Assembly (NCBI RefSeq): GCF_026340095.1 | Contig: NZ_JAPEPO010000001.1 | Location: forward strand, 7,398,501 to 7,462,500 | Length of the DNA: 64,000 nucleotides | DNA from: Streptomyces sp. NBC_01446 | Lineage (GTDB): Bacteria; Actinomycetota; Actinomycetes; Streptomycetales; Streptomycetaceae | Direction: 5' to 3' | Part shown: piece after piece, positions 16,962-24,941 of the stretch | Position numbering within the stretch: the stretch's first letter is position 1 | Layout: the number at the start of each line of letters is the position of its first letter | Made by a program: the position numbers and the translations under genes | The notes under the pieces: model-generated | What the model saw: only the letters and a program-made list of their open reading frames with translations | Database searches by the model: none | Told to the model about the DNA's origin: nothing

Positions 16962-18134
16962 ATGACGACAGATGCGACCACGCAGGGGGCCGGCTATTGC
17001 CGGTACACCTACCGTGTGCGTCTGTCGGTGTCGGCCCGCACTGCGCTCGAAGCTGAGTGGGACCGGGCGCGTTGGGTGTGGAATGAGTGCGTCGCCAAGT
17101 CCAAGGCCGTCCACGCGCACAACCGGGCCAGCGGCGAGAGGACGACGTGTGGGCCGGTCCAGCTCGCGGCGATGCTGACCGAGGCCCGATCGCGTACGCC
17201 GTGGCTGGCCGATGGTGCCTGTGTTCCTCAGCAGCAGCTGATACGCGACTTCGGCAAGTCGCGTGCGAAGGCCCTCAAGGACATCAAGGCGCGGTTGCCG
17301 ATGCGGCAGCGGGCCGGGATGCCGAGGTACAAGAAGAAGCGGGAAGCGCTGCCCACCCTCGAATACACCAAGCGGGGGTTCCGTCTCAAGGACGGCATTC
17401 TGCATCTGGCCGGTCACATCGTGGTGCGGCCGGTGTGGTCGCGCGTGCTGCCCGAGCCGCCTTCGTCGGTGCGCGTGTACCGCGATGCGGTGGGGCACTG
17501 GTGGGCGTCGTTCGTTGTCCCCGCACAGAGCGAGAGGCTGCCTGTAACCGGTCGCGTGATCGGAATCGACTGGGGCGTCAAGGAGACCGCGACCACCACA
17601 TCCGACGGCCACGACCTTCCCCATTGCCAGCACGGGCGGACAGCCGCGCAGAAACTTGCCCGCTATCAGCGGATGATGGCCCGGCGCCGCCCCGCGAAGG
17701 GACAGGCCGGATCGAAGGAATACCGCGAGGCAAAGCGGCAGAGGGCGAAACTGCACCGCAAGGTCGCGGCCCAGCGGCAGGACACCGGCCGCAAGTGGGC
17801 CAAGAAGGTCGTCCGTGACCACGACGCCTTGGCCATCGAGGACTTCAAGCCGAAGTTCCTCGCGAAGTCGACCATGGCCAGGAAAGCAGCAGATGCCGCG
17901 ATCGGCGCCACCAAGGCGGCGCTTGTCGAGATGGCCAGGAAGCACGGCCGGACCATCCATCTGGTACACCCCGCGCACACCACGATGGACTGCGCGCAGT
18001 GCGGAGCGAGAACCAAGCACGCACTACCTCTTTCGATGCGAACGTATGCCTGCACCGCACGCGGAGCCGTCTCGCCCAGAGACAAGAACTCCGCCCGCGT
18101 GATGCTGGTCCGGGCTGGTCTTCCACCCGGCTAG
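16962..18134 (+). CDS. tnpB: TnpB RNA-guided nuclease, zinc ribbon altered
   Basis: The protein is 390 residues. RuvC residues are Asp203 (GIDWGVKETAT), Glu293 (LAIEDFKPKF) and Asp374 (SPRDKNSARV), all intact. The zinc ribbon between them reads CAQC ... CTARG: Cys344, Cys347, Cys364, but Arg367 replaces the fourth cysteine, which is present in the copy at 26272-27492 (CTVC). The N-terminal half has the usual TnpB helical domain (WDRARWVWNECVAKSKAVH). TnpB proteins cut DNA guided by RNA from their own element and promote element retention. The gene is in the same direction as the pigment operon and could be driven from the element or read through into it. Confidence 0.9.
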   Translation: MTTDATTQGAGYCRYTYRVRLSVSARTALEAEWDRARWVWNECVAKSKAVHAHNRASGERTTCGPVQLAAMLTEARSRTPWLADGACVPQQQLIRDFGKSRAKALKDIKARLPMRQRAGMPRYKKKREALPTLEYTKRGFRLKDGILHLAGHIVVRPVWSRVLPEPPSSVRVYRDAVGHWWASFVVPAQSERLPVTGRVIGIDWGVKETATTTSDGHDLPHCQHGRTAAQKLARYQRMMARRRPAKGQAGSKEYREAKRQRAKLHRKVAAQRQDTGRKWAKKVVRDHDALAIEDFKPKFLAKSTMARKAADAAIGATKAALVEMARKHGRTIHLVHPAHTTMDCAQCGARTKHALPLSMRTYACTARGAVSPRDKNSARVMLVRAGLPPG

Positions 18135-18190
18135 TGCTGATCGTGTAAGACCTGCCCCCCGCCGGGGGGCAGGCGACGTGAGCTAGGAAT

Positions 18191-18219
18191 CCCCCTCGCC
18201 TACGAGGGGGAGGAGTCAA
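18191..18219 (+). repeat. Right-end hairpin of TnpB copy 1
   Basis: An 8-bp perfect stem CCCCCTCG/CGAGGGGG with loop CCTA, then AGGAGTCAA to the element boundary. In this family the right-end hairpin also forms the 3' part of the guide RNA scaffold, and the bases after the boundary (TGCTTGCCTCCAGCCGC) would be the guide. Confidence 0.7.
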
Positions 18220-18456
18220 TGCTTGCCTCCAGCCGCAGCCCAGCCACCGCGGGTGAGTCGGGGGTTGTGTGCACAGTCCATGCCTCCCCGCGTCGCTTCG
18301 CCCCTCGGAGCGCCCGGATGGGTGCCTTGGTCACCCGTACGGCGTTTGTGGATCGCGCCCTCCGGGGGCCCGATCGACGATCGGCTCATGGCGACCCCGG
18401 CATTTCGGACGCGGTGGTCGTTCCTGATCTTCTGAAGAAGAGGAGAGGTGTGCCGT
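18220..18456. promoter_or_regulatory. Native divergent regulatory region of the pigment locus
   Basis: This 237-bp stretch is what remains of the intergenic region between the hydroxylase and the pigment operon. At its left end (minus strand) the sequence GGAGGCAAGCA is the displaced hydroxylase ribosome-binding site. A 15-bp palindrome CCGATCGACGATCGG lies at 18370-18384, a candidate operator. AGGAGAGG at 18441-18448 serves ORFI. Spore-pigment operons are expressed late in sporulation from promoters in this position; I could not assign a -10/-35 pair. Confidence 0.5.
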
Positions 18457-19581
18457 ATGACCCCCATCTCAGGACGTATATCGCAGTCGGCCTTCGACGG
18501 TTCCAAGTTGCGAGTGATCCTCCTGCTCGACCTGTACGAGGGAGCGCAGCAGCAGTTCCTGGACGCGTACGAGCACATGCGCAATCAGGTCGCGTCCGTG
18601 CCCGGTCACATCAGTGACCAGCTCTGCCAGTCGATCGAGAACCCCTCGCAGTGGCTCATCACCAGCGAGTGGGAGAGCGCCCCGCCCTTCCTCGCCTGGG
18701 TGAACAGCGAGGAGCACGTCGAGACCGTCAGGCCGATGCACAGCTGCGTCAAGGACACCCGGTCGATGCGCTACAGCATCCTCCGGGAGACCAGCCCCGC
18801 CGAGTCGGTCACGCCGGCGCCGGCGGCGGCGAACGCGGTGACGGCCCGGGTGGGCGACGGCGCGGCGCGCCACGCCCTCACCTTCACCGTCAAGCCGGGC
18901 TCCGAGTCGAAGGTCGCGGAGATCCTGGCCGGGTATCAGTCACCCCAAGCTCAGGTCGACGACACCACCCGCCTGCGCCGCACCTCGCTCTTCATGCACG
19001 GCAACCGCGTCGTGCGTGCCGTGGAGGTGGAGGGCGACCTCCTCGCCGCGCTGCGTCACGTCGCCCGCCAGCCCGAGGTGCAGGCGGTCGAGGAAGCCAT
19101 CAACCCCTACCTCGAGCAGCACCGGGACCTGACCGACGCCGATTCGGCGCGGGTCTTCTTCACCCGGGCCGCGCTCCCGGCCGTCCACCATGTGGTGTCC
19201 GACGTTCCGGTACCGCGCGACCTGCGGCGTCACGCGCTGTACTACCCGGCCAAGAAGGGCCGCGGGATGGACCTGGCCCGGTTGCTGGCCGAGCAGGACG
19301 CGATCGCGGCGGACGACCCGGACAACCCGGTGTACGGCAGCACCGTCTTCCAGCGCGACGACATCGTGGTGCGTCTCATCGACATCACGGGTGAGCTCGA
19401 CAGCGACCCCGTCGCCTCCCTCGGACTCAAGGGCGCGAACAAGAGCGCGGAGCTCGAGCAGCTCCTCGACGGCGCAGCGATCGGTGTCGAGGGCTCCCTG
19501 CAGACGGAGCGCAACATCAACCGGCTCCTGTCGCACGCCGACATGATGCCCATCACCGACCGCAGCTCGGCGGGTTCCTGA
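18457..19581 (+). CDS. whiE-I: SchA/CurD-like spore-pigment protein (WhiE ORFI-like)
   Basis: The protein is 374 residues. The N-terminal ~100 residues form an antibiotic-biosynthesis-monooxygenase-like ferredoxin fold (VILLLDLYEGAQQQFLDAYEHM ... WLITSEWESAPPFLAWVNSEEH). Two SchA/CurD-type domains follow (HALTFTVKPGSESKVAEILAGY; HALYYPAKKGRGMDLARLLAEQ). This is always the first gene of whiE/curamycin/sch-type pigment operons; its precise role in pigment formation is not defined. ATG at 18457 lies 8 bp after AGGAGAGG, better than GTG at 18448. The gene opens the operon that runs to 23774. Confidence 0.9.
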   Translation: MTPISGRISQSAFDGSKLRVILLLDLYEGAQQQFLDAYEHMRNQVASVPGHISDQLCQSIENPSQWLITSEWESAPPFLAWVNSEEHVETVRPMHSCVKDTRSMRYSILRETSPAESVTPAPAAANAVTARVGDGAARHALTFTVKPGSESKVAEILAGYQSPQAQVDDTTRLRRTSLFMHGNRVVRAVEVEGDLLAALRHVARQPEVQAVEEAINPYLEQHRDLTDADSARVFFTRAALPAVHHVVSDVPVPRDLRRHALYYPAKKGRGMDLARLLAEQDAIAADDPDNPVYGSTVFQRDDIVVRLIDITGELDSDPVASLGLKGANKSAELEQLLDGAAIGVEGSLQTERNINRLLSHADMMPITDRSSAGS

Positions 19582-19648
19582 CGGACAACTGCGGGGGTGT
19601 CCGTGGGCGCTGCCCCGGACGCCGCCGCCGCACCCGGAGGTATCAACC

Positions 19649-20128
19649 ATGACCAAGAATCCACGCATCGTGGACTTGAGCGAGACCGAACCAAACCGCC
19701 GCCGAGGAGGTGACCTGCGGGCCATGCTCACGCCCGCGACGGTCGGCTCCACCAGCGGGTTCATGGGCCTGGCCCTCGTCCAGCCCGGCGAGCGCATCGG
19801 CGAGCACTACCACCCGTACTCGGAGGAGTTCGTCTACGTCGTCAACGGCTCCCTCGAGGTGGACCTGGATGGCGAGACGCATGAACTCCGCCCGGACCAG
19901 GGCCTGTTGATCCCGATCAACATGCGGCATCGTTTCCGCAACGTCGGCGACGTGGAGGCCCGTATGGTCTTCCACCTCGGCCCGCTCGCCCCGCGCCCCA
20001 GCCTCGGCCACGTCGACACGGAGGTGACCGAGGGCGCCGAAGCCGGACCCGGGTTCATCACCGGCGGTCCGGACCTGACCGCGCCAGGACACGGACAGGC
20101 GTCCGAGCGTAGTGGGGCCATAACGTGA
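19649..20128 (+). CDS. whiE-II: Cupin protein of the spore-pigment operon (WhiE ORFII-like)
   Basis: The protein is 159 residues with one cupin barrel: motif 1 GERIGEHYHPYSEEFVYVVNG supplies the His/His/Glu metal ligands, and motif 2 includes PINMRHRFRNVGD. It matches the second gene (SchB/CurC) of spore-pigment operons. Cupins in these operons probably help folding or oxidation of the polyketide, but no reaction is proven. The start ATG is preceded by GGAGGTATC. The last codons overlap the next start by four bases (GTGA), indicating translational coupling to KSalpha. Confidence 0.9.
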   Translation: MTKNPRIVDLSETEPNRRRGGDLRAMLTPATVGSTSGFMGLALVQPGERIGEHYHPYSEEFVYVVNGSLEVDLDGETHELRPDQGLLIPINMRHRFRNVGDVEARMVFHLGPLAPRPSLGHVDTEVTEGAEAGPGFITGGPDLTAPGHGQASERSGAIT

Positions 20129-21393
20129 CCCGGCGGGTGGCTGTCACCGGAGTCGGTGTAGTCGCCCCGGGTGGTATCGGGGCGAGCGCGTTCTGGGATC
20201 TTCTCGCCAACGGCCGTACCGCGACCCGAGGCATCACGCTCTTCGACCCGGTGGGCCTGCGCTCACGCATAGCCGCCGAGTGCGACCTTGACCCGGTCGC
20301 GCACGGCCTCGACCCGGAACTGGTCGAACACGCCGACCGGTACATCCAGTTCGCGGTCATCGCCGCCGACGAAGCCGTCAAGGACTCCGGACTCGACACC
20401 GGGGTCGAGGACCCCTGGCGCATCGGGGTGTCCCTCGGCAGCGCCATCGGCGGCACCACCCGCCTGGAGCGGGACTACGTGCTGGTCAGCGAGGGCGGGA
20501 AGCGCTGGGACGTGGACCACCGCGCGGCAGAACCGAAACTGCACATGGCGTTCTCGCCGAGCACACTCGCCTCGGTCGTCGCCGAGCAGTTCGGTGCCCA
20601 GGGCCCGGTGCAGACGGTGTCCACCGGCTGCACCTCCGGGCTCGACGCGGTCGGCTACGCCTTCCACACCATCGAGGAAGGCCGCGCCGACATCTGCATC
20701 GCCGGGGCGTCGGACTCGCCGATCTCCCCGATCACGATGGCGTGCTTCGACGCCATCAAGGCGACGTCGCCCAACAACGACGACCCCGAGCACGCCTCCC
20801 GCCCCTTCGACGCCGACCGCAACGGCTTCGTGATGGGCGAGGGCGCCGCGGTGCTCGTCCTGGAGGACTACGAGCACGCCCGTGCGCGTGGCGCGCACAT
20901 CTACTGCGAGCTCAGCGGCTACGCCACCTATGGCAACGCCTACCACATGACCGGTCTGACCAGCGAAGGCCTGGAGATGGCCCGGGCGATCGACAACGCG
21001 CTCGGCCAGGCCCGCCTCGACCCCACGCTGATCGACTACGTCAACGCCCACGGTTCGGGCACCAGACAGAACGACCGCCATGAGACGGCCGCGGTCAAGG
21101 TGTCCCTGGGAGCTCACGCCTACGACACACCCATGAGCTCCATCAAATCCATGGTGGGCCACTCCCTGGGCGCGATCGGCGCGATAGAGGTGGTCGCCTG
21201 CGTCCTTGCCATGAAGCACCAGGTGGTGCCGCCCACGGCGAACTACGAGACCCCCGACCCCGAGTGCGACCTGGACTACGTACCGCGCACCGCACGCCCG
21301 CGAAAGCTGCGGAACGTGCTCTCCGTCGGCAGCGGATTCGGCGGATTCCAGTCCGCGGTGCTCCTGACCGAACCAGGTGGGAGGACACGATGA
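20125..21393 (+). CDS. whiE-III: Type II PKS ketosynthase alpha (WhiE ORFIII-like)
   Basis: The protein is 422 residues, the standard KSalpha size. The active-site cysteine is Cys169 in VSTGCTSGLDAVG; the two histidines lie in NAHGSGTRQNDRHE and in MVGHSLGAIGAIE. With KSbeta and ACP it forms the minimal polyketide synthase that builds the pigment chain from malonyl units. The start is GTG, overlapping the cupin stop by four bases; the stop overlaps the KSbeta start by four (ATGA). Such coupling keeps the KSalpha/KSbeta heterodimer in balance. Confidence 0.95.
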   Translation: MTRRVAVTGVGVVAPGGIGASAFWDLLANGRTATRGITLFDPVGLRSRIAAECDLDPVAHGLDPELVEHADRYIQFAVIAADEAVKDSGLDTGVEDPWRIGVSLGSAIGGTTRLERDYVLVSEGGKRWDVDHRAAEPKLHMAFSPSTLASVVAEQFGAQGPVQTVSTGCTSGLDAVGYAFHTIEEGRADICIAGASDSPISPITMACFDAIKATSPNNDDPEHASRPFDADRNGFVMGEGAAVLVLEDYEHARARGAHIYCELSGYATYGNAYHMTGLTSEGLEMARAIDNALGQARLDPTLIDYVNAHGSGTRQNDRHETAAVKVSLGAHAYDTPMSSIKSMVGHSLGAIGAIEVVACVLAMKHQVVPPTANYETPDPECDLDYVPRTARPRKLRNVLSVGSGFGGFQSAVLLTEPGGRTR

Positions 21394-22637
21394 GCAGTGA
21401 ACGCGCCCGTGGCGCGGCCATCACCGGGATCGGTGTGATCGCGCCCAACGGACTGCACGCCGACGCGTACTGGAAATCCGTCCGGGAGGGCCTCGGCGCC
21501 CTGGACCGGATCACCCGCGAGGGATGCGAGGACATGCCGCTCCGCGTCGGCGGTGAGGTCCGCGGCTTCGATCCCGCGGGCCTCATCGAGGAGCGGTTCC
21601 TCGTCCAGACGGACCGGTTCACCCACTTCGGTATGGCCGCTGCGGCGCTCGCCCTCGACGAAGCCGGGCTCGGCCGCGGTGACCCCGCGGAGCCGTACTC
21701 CATCGGCGTGGTCACCGCGGCCGGTTCCGGCGGCGGTGAGTTCGGACAGCGGGAGCTCCAGAAGCTGTGGGGTCAGGGCTCCAAATTCGTGGGTCCCTAC
21801 CAGTCCATCGCCTGGTTCTACGCCGCCAGCACCGGACAGATCTCCATCTGGAGCGGTTTCAAGGGGCCGTGCGGAGTGGTCGCGAGCGACGAGGCGGGCG
21901 GTCTTGACGCCATCGCGCACGCGGCCCGCACCGTACGGCGCGGAACCGGCGCCATGGTCGTCGGATCCGCCGAGGCACCCCTCGCCCCGTACTCGATGGT
22001 GTGCCAGCTCGGCTACCCCGAGCTCAGCACCGCCGAGGACCCCGACCGGGCCTATCTGCCCTTCACGGAGAGAGCCCGCGGGTTCGCGCCCGCCGAGGGC
22101 GGCGCGATGCTCGTCGTCGAGGACGAGACCCGCGCCCGCGAGCGGGGGACGGACATCCGGGCCGTGGTGGCCGGCCACTCGGCCACCTTCACCGGCGCCT
22201 CCCGCTGGGAGGAGTCCCGAGAGGGGCTCGCCCGCGCGATCAAGGGCGCCCTCGACGAGGCGGGCTGCGCCCCGGAGGAGATCGACGTGGTCTTCGCCGA
22301 CGCCATGGGTGTACCGGAGGCGGACCGCGCCGAGGCGCTGGCCATCGCCGACGCCCTGGGTGCGCACGGCAGCCGCGTCCCCGTCACTGCACCCAAGACC
22401 GGTACGGGGCGTGCCTACTGCGCGGCGCCCGTCCTGGATGTCGTCTCCGCCGTCTTTGCCATGGAGAACGGCCTCGTACCCCCCACACCCAATGTGTTCG
22501 ACATCTGCCACGACCTCGACCTGGTGATGTCTCGCGCTCGCCCCGCCGAGCTGCGCACCGCCCTGGTCCTCAGCAGGGGACTCATGGGCTCCAACGCGGC
22601 GCTGGTAGTGCGCCGCGGCGGCGACTCCGCCCGATAG
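21390..22637 (+). CDS. whiE-IV: Type II PKS chain-length factor (KSbeta, WhiE ORFIV-like)
   Basis: The protein is 415 residues, paralogous to KSalpha. Where KSalpha has the catalytic cysteine, this protein has Glu168 in VVASDEAGGLDAIA; most chain-length factors have glutamine there. It pairs with KSalpha and sets the number of malonyl units; whiE synthases make long, dodecaketide-class chains. ATG at 21390 has GAGGA seven bases before and overlaps the KSalpha stop. Read-through codons upstream in the same frame belong to KSalpha sequence in another frame and are not part of it. Confidence 0.95.
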   Translation: MSSERARGAAITGIGVIAPNGLHADAYWKSVREGLGALDRITREGCEDMPLRVGGEVRGFDPAGLIEERFLVQTDRFTHFGMAAAALALDEAGLGRGDPAEPYSIGVVTAAGSGGGEFGQRELQKLWGQGSKFVGPYQSIAWFYAASTGQISIWSGFKGPCGVVASDEAGGLDAIAHAARTVRRGTGAMVVGSAEAPLAPYSMVCQLGYPELSTAEDPDRAYLPFTERARGFAPAEGGAMLVVEDETRARERGTDIRAVVAGHSATFTGASRWEESREGLARAIKGALDEAGCAPEEIDVVFADAMGVPEADRAEALAIADALGAHGSRVPVTAPKTGTGRAYCAAPVLDVVSAVFAMENGLVPPTPNVFDICHDLDLVMSRARPAELRTALVLSRGLMGSNAALVVRRGGDSAR

Positions 22638-22663
22638 GACCGGGCGGGAAGGAGAACATTCGC

Positions 22664-22924
22664 ATGATCACCGCAGAACTGACCTTCGACGATCTGGCCG
22701 GCCTCATGAAGAAGGCGGCCGGCGTCACCGTGGACCCCCAGCGACTCAAGCAGTCGCCTGACTTCCCGTTCGACTCCGTCGGCCTCGACTCCCTCGGCCT
22801 GCTCGGCATCGTGGGCGAGCTCGAGAACCGGTACGGCCAGTCGCTTCCCCAGGACTCGGAGCGCTGCAAGACGCCCCGCGAGTTCCTCGACCTCGTCAAC
22901 AGCACCCTCAAGGCTGGAGCCTGA
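22664..22924 (+). CDS. whiE-V: Acyl carrier protein (WhiE ORFV-like)
   Basis: The protein is 86 residues. Ser43 in GLDSLGLLGIVGELE is the phosphopantetheine attachment site. It carries the growing polyketide between KSalpha/KSbeta and the cyclases. AAGGAG lies ten bases before the ATG, and the next gene begins one base after its stop, so the gene is clearly in the operon. Confidence 0.95.
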   Translation: MITAELTFDDLAGLMKKAAGVTVDPQRLKQSPDFPFDSVGLDSLGLLGIVGELENRYGQSLPQDSERCKTPREFLDLVNSTLKAGA

Positions 22925-22925
22925 G

Positions 22926-23402
22926 ATGTCCGGACACACGGAGAACAGCATCACCATCGACGCGCCCCTCGACCTCGTCTGGGACATCACCAACGACATC
23001 GAGAACTGGCCGCAGCTCTTCAGCGAGTACGCGTCCCTCGAAGTGCTCTCCCGCGAGGGCGACACGACGACCTTCCGCCTGACCATGCACCCGGACGACA
23101 ACGGGAAGGTCTGGAGCTGGGTCTCGGAGCGGACCATGGACCGTGCCAAGCGGACCGTGCGTGCCCGCCGCGTCGAGACCGGGCCCTTCGCGCACATGGA
23201 CATCCGGTGGGACTACACGGAGACCCCGGAAGGCACCCGTATGGACTGGGTGCAGGACTTCGCCATGAAGCCCGACGCCCCGGTCGACGACGCCTGGATG
23301 ACGGACAACATCAACCGCAACTCCGTCACGCAGATGGGCCTCATCCGCGACCAGATCGAGCGCGTCGCCCGTGACCGCCAGAAGGCCGCCGTGCCCCGCT
23401 GA
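22926..23402 (+). CDS. whiE-VI: Polyketide aromatase/cyclase, SRPBCC fold (WhiE ORFVI-like)
   Basis: The protein is 158 residues, a single START/SRPBCC helix-grip domain: NSITIDAPLDLVWDITNDIENWPQLFSEY at the N-terminus, central RMDWVQDFAMKPDAPVDDAWM and a C-terminal long helix. Mono-domain aromatase/cyclases of the TcmN/WhiE-VI type fold the nascent chain and close the first ring. The start ATG lies one base after the ACP stop, so translation is coupled. Confidence 0.93.
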   Translation: MSGHTENSITIDAPLDLVWDITNDIENWPQLFSEYASLEVLSREGDTTTFRLTMHPDDNGKVWSWVSERTMDRAKRTVRARRVETGPFAHMDIRWDYTETPEGTRMDWVQDFAMKPDAPVDDAWMTDNINRNSVTQMGLIRDQIERVARDRQKAAVPR

Positions 23403-23441
23403 CCGCCGACCGCCCGCCCGCCCGTCCAGGAAGGAATCCCG

Positions 23442-23774
23442 ATGCATCACGCCCTGATCGTCGCCCGCATGGCGCCCGGTTCGGCGCCGGCGATCTCCGA
23501 CGTGTTCGCCGCCTCCGACCGAGGTGAACTCCCGCGTCTGATCGGCGTCAAGAGCCGTAGCCTGTTCCAGTTCGGCGACGTGTACCTGCACCTCATCGAG
23601 TCCGAGGAGGACCCGGCGCCCGCCATCGCACAGGTGGCCGGGCACCCCGAGTTCCGCAGCATCAGCGATCAGCTGTCGTCGTACGTCAGCGCGTACGACC
23701 CGCAGACATGGCGCAGCCCCAAGGACGCCATGGCGCACCGCTTCTACCACTGGGACCGGAACAACCCCTCCTGA
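23442..23774 (+). CDS. whiE-VII: TcmI-type polyketide cyclase (WhiE ORFVII-like)
   Basis: The protein is 110 residues. It shows the TcmI family pattern: HALIVARMAPGSAPAISDVFAASD, then LFQFGDVYLHLIES and a C-terminal FYHWDRNNP. These small ferredoxin-fold cyclases close later rings. AGGAAGGAATCCCG precedes the ATG. It is the last gene of the pigment operon and is followed by a very strong hairpin. Confidence 0.93.
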   Translation: MHHALIVARMAPGSAPAISDVFAASDRGELPRLIGVKSRSLFQFGDVYLHLIESEEDPAPAIAQVAGHPEFRSISDQLSSYVSAYDPQTWRSPKDAMAHRFYHWDRNNPS

Positions 23775-23785
23775 GCGAGGGCACG

Positions 23786-23844
23786 ACACAACCCGAGGCC
23801 GCCGGTCCCGCGTCAGACGCGGAGCCGGCGGCCTCGGGTTGTGT
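23786..23844. terminator. Strong bidirectional terminator
   Basis: ACACAACCCGAGGCCGCCGG pairs perfectly over 20 bp with the sequence ending at 23844, and an inner stem CCGCGT/ACGCGG closes most of the loop. It separates the pigment operon from the convergent O-methyltransferase gene. Confidence 0.9.
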
Positions 23845-23862
23845 CCGGAGACTGTGTGCGGG

Positions 23863-24891
23863 TCAGGCGGGCACGGTGCACTCGAAAGCGTGCAGGTACG
23901 CGTTGACGGGACGGACCTCGCCGAGGACGAGACCCGCGTCCGTCAGCCGCTCGACCATGCTCAGCCGGGTGTGCTTGGCGCCGCCGACGTTGAGGAGCAG
24001 CAGCAGGTCCATGGACGTCGTGAACTTCATCGACGGGGTGTCGTCGACGAGGTTCTCGATGACGATGACGCGGGCACCGGGCCGCGCCGCCTTGCGGACG
24101 TTGGCCAGCGCCCTGCGGGTGCTGTCGTCGTCCCACTCCAGGATGTTCTTGATGATGTAGACATCCGCCTGGACCGGGATGTCCTCGCGGCAGTCACCGG
24201 CGATGATGCGCACCCGTGAGGACAGCGCACCGCCGTCGCGCAGGCGCGGATCGGCGTTCTCGACCACCCCCGGCAGGTCGAGCAGCGTCCCGTGCATGTC
24301 GGGGTGCTTCTCCAGCAGACCGGCCACGACCTGCCCGTGACCGCCGCCGATGTCCGCGACCGAGGCCACGCCCTCCAGATCGAGGAGGGCGGCGACGTCG
24401 CGCGCGGACTGCTCGCTGGACGTCGTCATGGCGCGGTTGAACACGTGCGCCGACTCGGGAGCCTCCTCGTTGAGATAGGTGAAGAACTCAGTGTCGTACA
24501 CGTCCTCGAAGACGTTGCGGCCGTGGCGCACCGCCTCGTCGAGCTTCGGCCAGACGTTCCAGGTCCACGGCTCGGTGCACCACAGCGCGATGTAGCGCAG
24601 GCTGTGCGGGTCGTCCTCGCGCAGGAGCCGGGACATGTCCGTGTGCGCGAACGTGCCGTCCGGGCGCTCCGTGAAGACGCCCTGGCTGGCCAGTGCGCGC
24701 AGCAGTCGGCGCAGTGTCAGCGGCTGGGTCTTCAACTCAGCCGCCAGGTCCTCCACGCTCATGGGCGTGTCGCCCAGGGCGTCGGCCACGCCCAGGCGGG
24801 CGGCCGCGCGTACGGCGGCGGCGCACGCGGCCCCGAAAACCAGCTCCCGCAGGCGCATGGGTGACTGGGGAGCCTGATCGACGGTCGTCAT
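23863..24891 (-). CDS. SAM-dependent O-methyltransferase
   Basis: The protein is 342 residues, of the plant/polyketide O-methyltransferase (TcmO, acetylserotonin OMT) family. A dimerisation/winged-helix domain (RLRELVFGAACAAAVRAAARLGVADAL ... LRRLLRALASQGVF) comes first. SAM-binding VASVADIGGGHGQVVAGLL follows, then DLPGVVENA and a catalytic-region IIKNILEWDDDSTRRALANV; the usual catalytic H-x-W/H-D reads N-I-L-E-W-D-D here. ATG at 24891 has GAGG upstream; ATG at 24930 is the alternative. It faces the pigment operon, so methylation of the spore pigment is a reasonable inference; S. coelicolor whiE has no such gene. Confidence 0.85.
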   Translation of the reverse strand: MTTVDQAPQSPMRLRELVFGAACAAAVRAAARLGVADALGDTPMSVEDLAAELKTQPLTLRRLLRALASQGVFTERPDGTFAHTDMSRLLREDDPHSLRYIALWCTEPWTWNVWPKLDEAVRHGRNVFEDVYDTEFFTYLNEEAPESAHVFNRAMTTSSEQSARDVAALLDLEGVASVADIGGGHGQVVAGLLEKHPDMHGTLLDLPGVVENADPRLRDGGALSSRVRIIAGDCREDIPVQADVYIIKNILEWDDDSTRRALANVRKAARPGARVIVIENLVDDTPSMKFTTSMDLLLLLNVGGAKHTRLSMVERLTDAGLVLGEVRPVNAYLHAFECTVPA

Positions 24892-24941
24892 CTGTTGCCT
24901 CGCTTCTGCTGGCGTGATGTGTGCGGACATGGCATGGGCCC

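Larger units (their letters stand above)
16780..18219 (+). mobile_element. IS605/IS1341-type TnpB element, copy 1
   Basis: About 1.44 kb with tnpB and no tnpA. The left end carries a hairpin CCCCCGGC-TTT-GCCGGGGG (about 16799-16817) and the right end a hairpin CCCCCTCG-CCTA-CGAGGGGG (18191-18210) followed by AGGAGTCAA. The left junction follows TTCAT, which is the reverse complement of the hydroxylase start codon region. Removing 16780-18219 joins the hydroxylase ATG to GGAGGCAAGCA, a perfect native ribosome-binding site, which fixes the boundaries. There is no target duplication, as usual for this family. The 3' end of tnpB plus right end is where family members encode the guide (omega) RNA. 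Confidence 0.85.
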
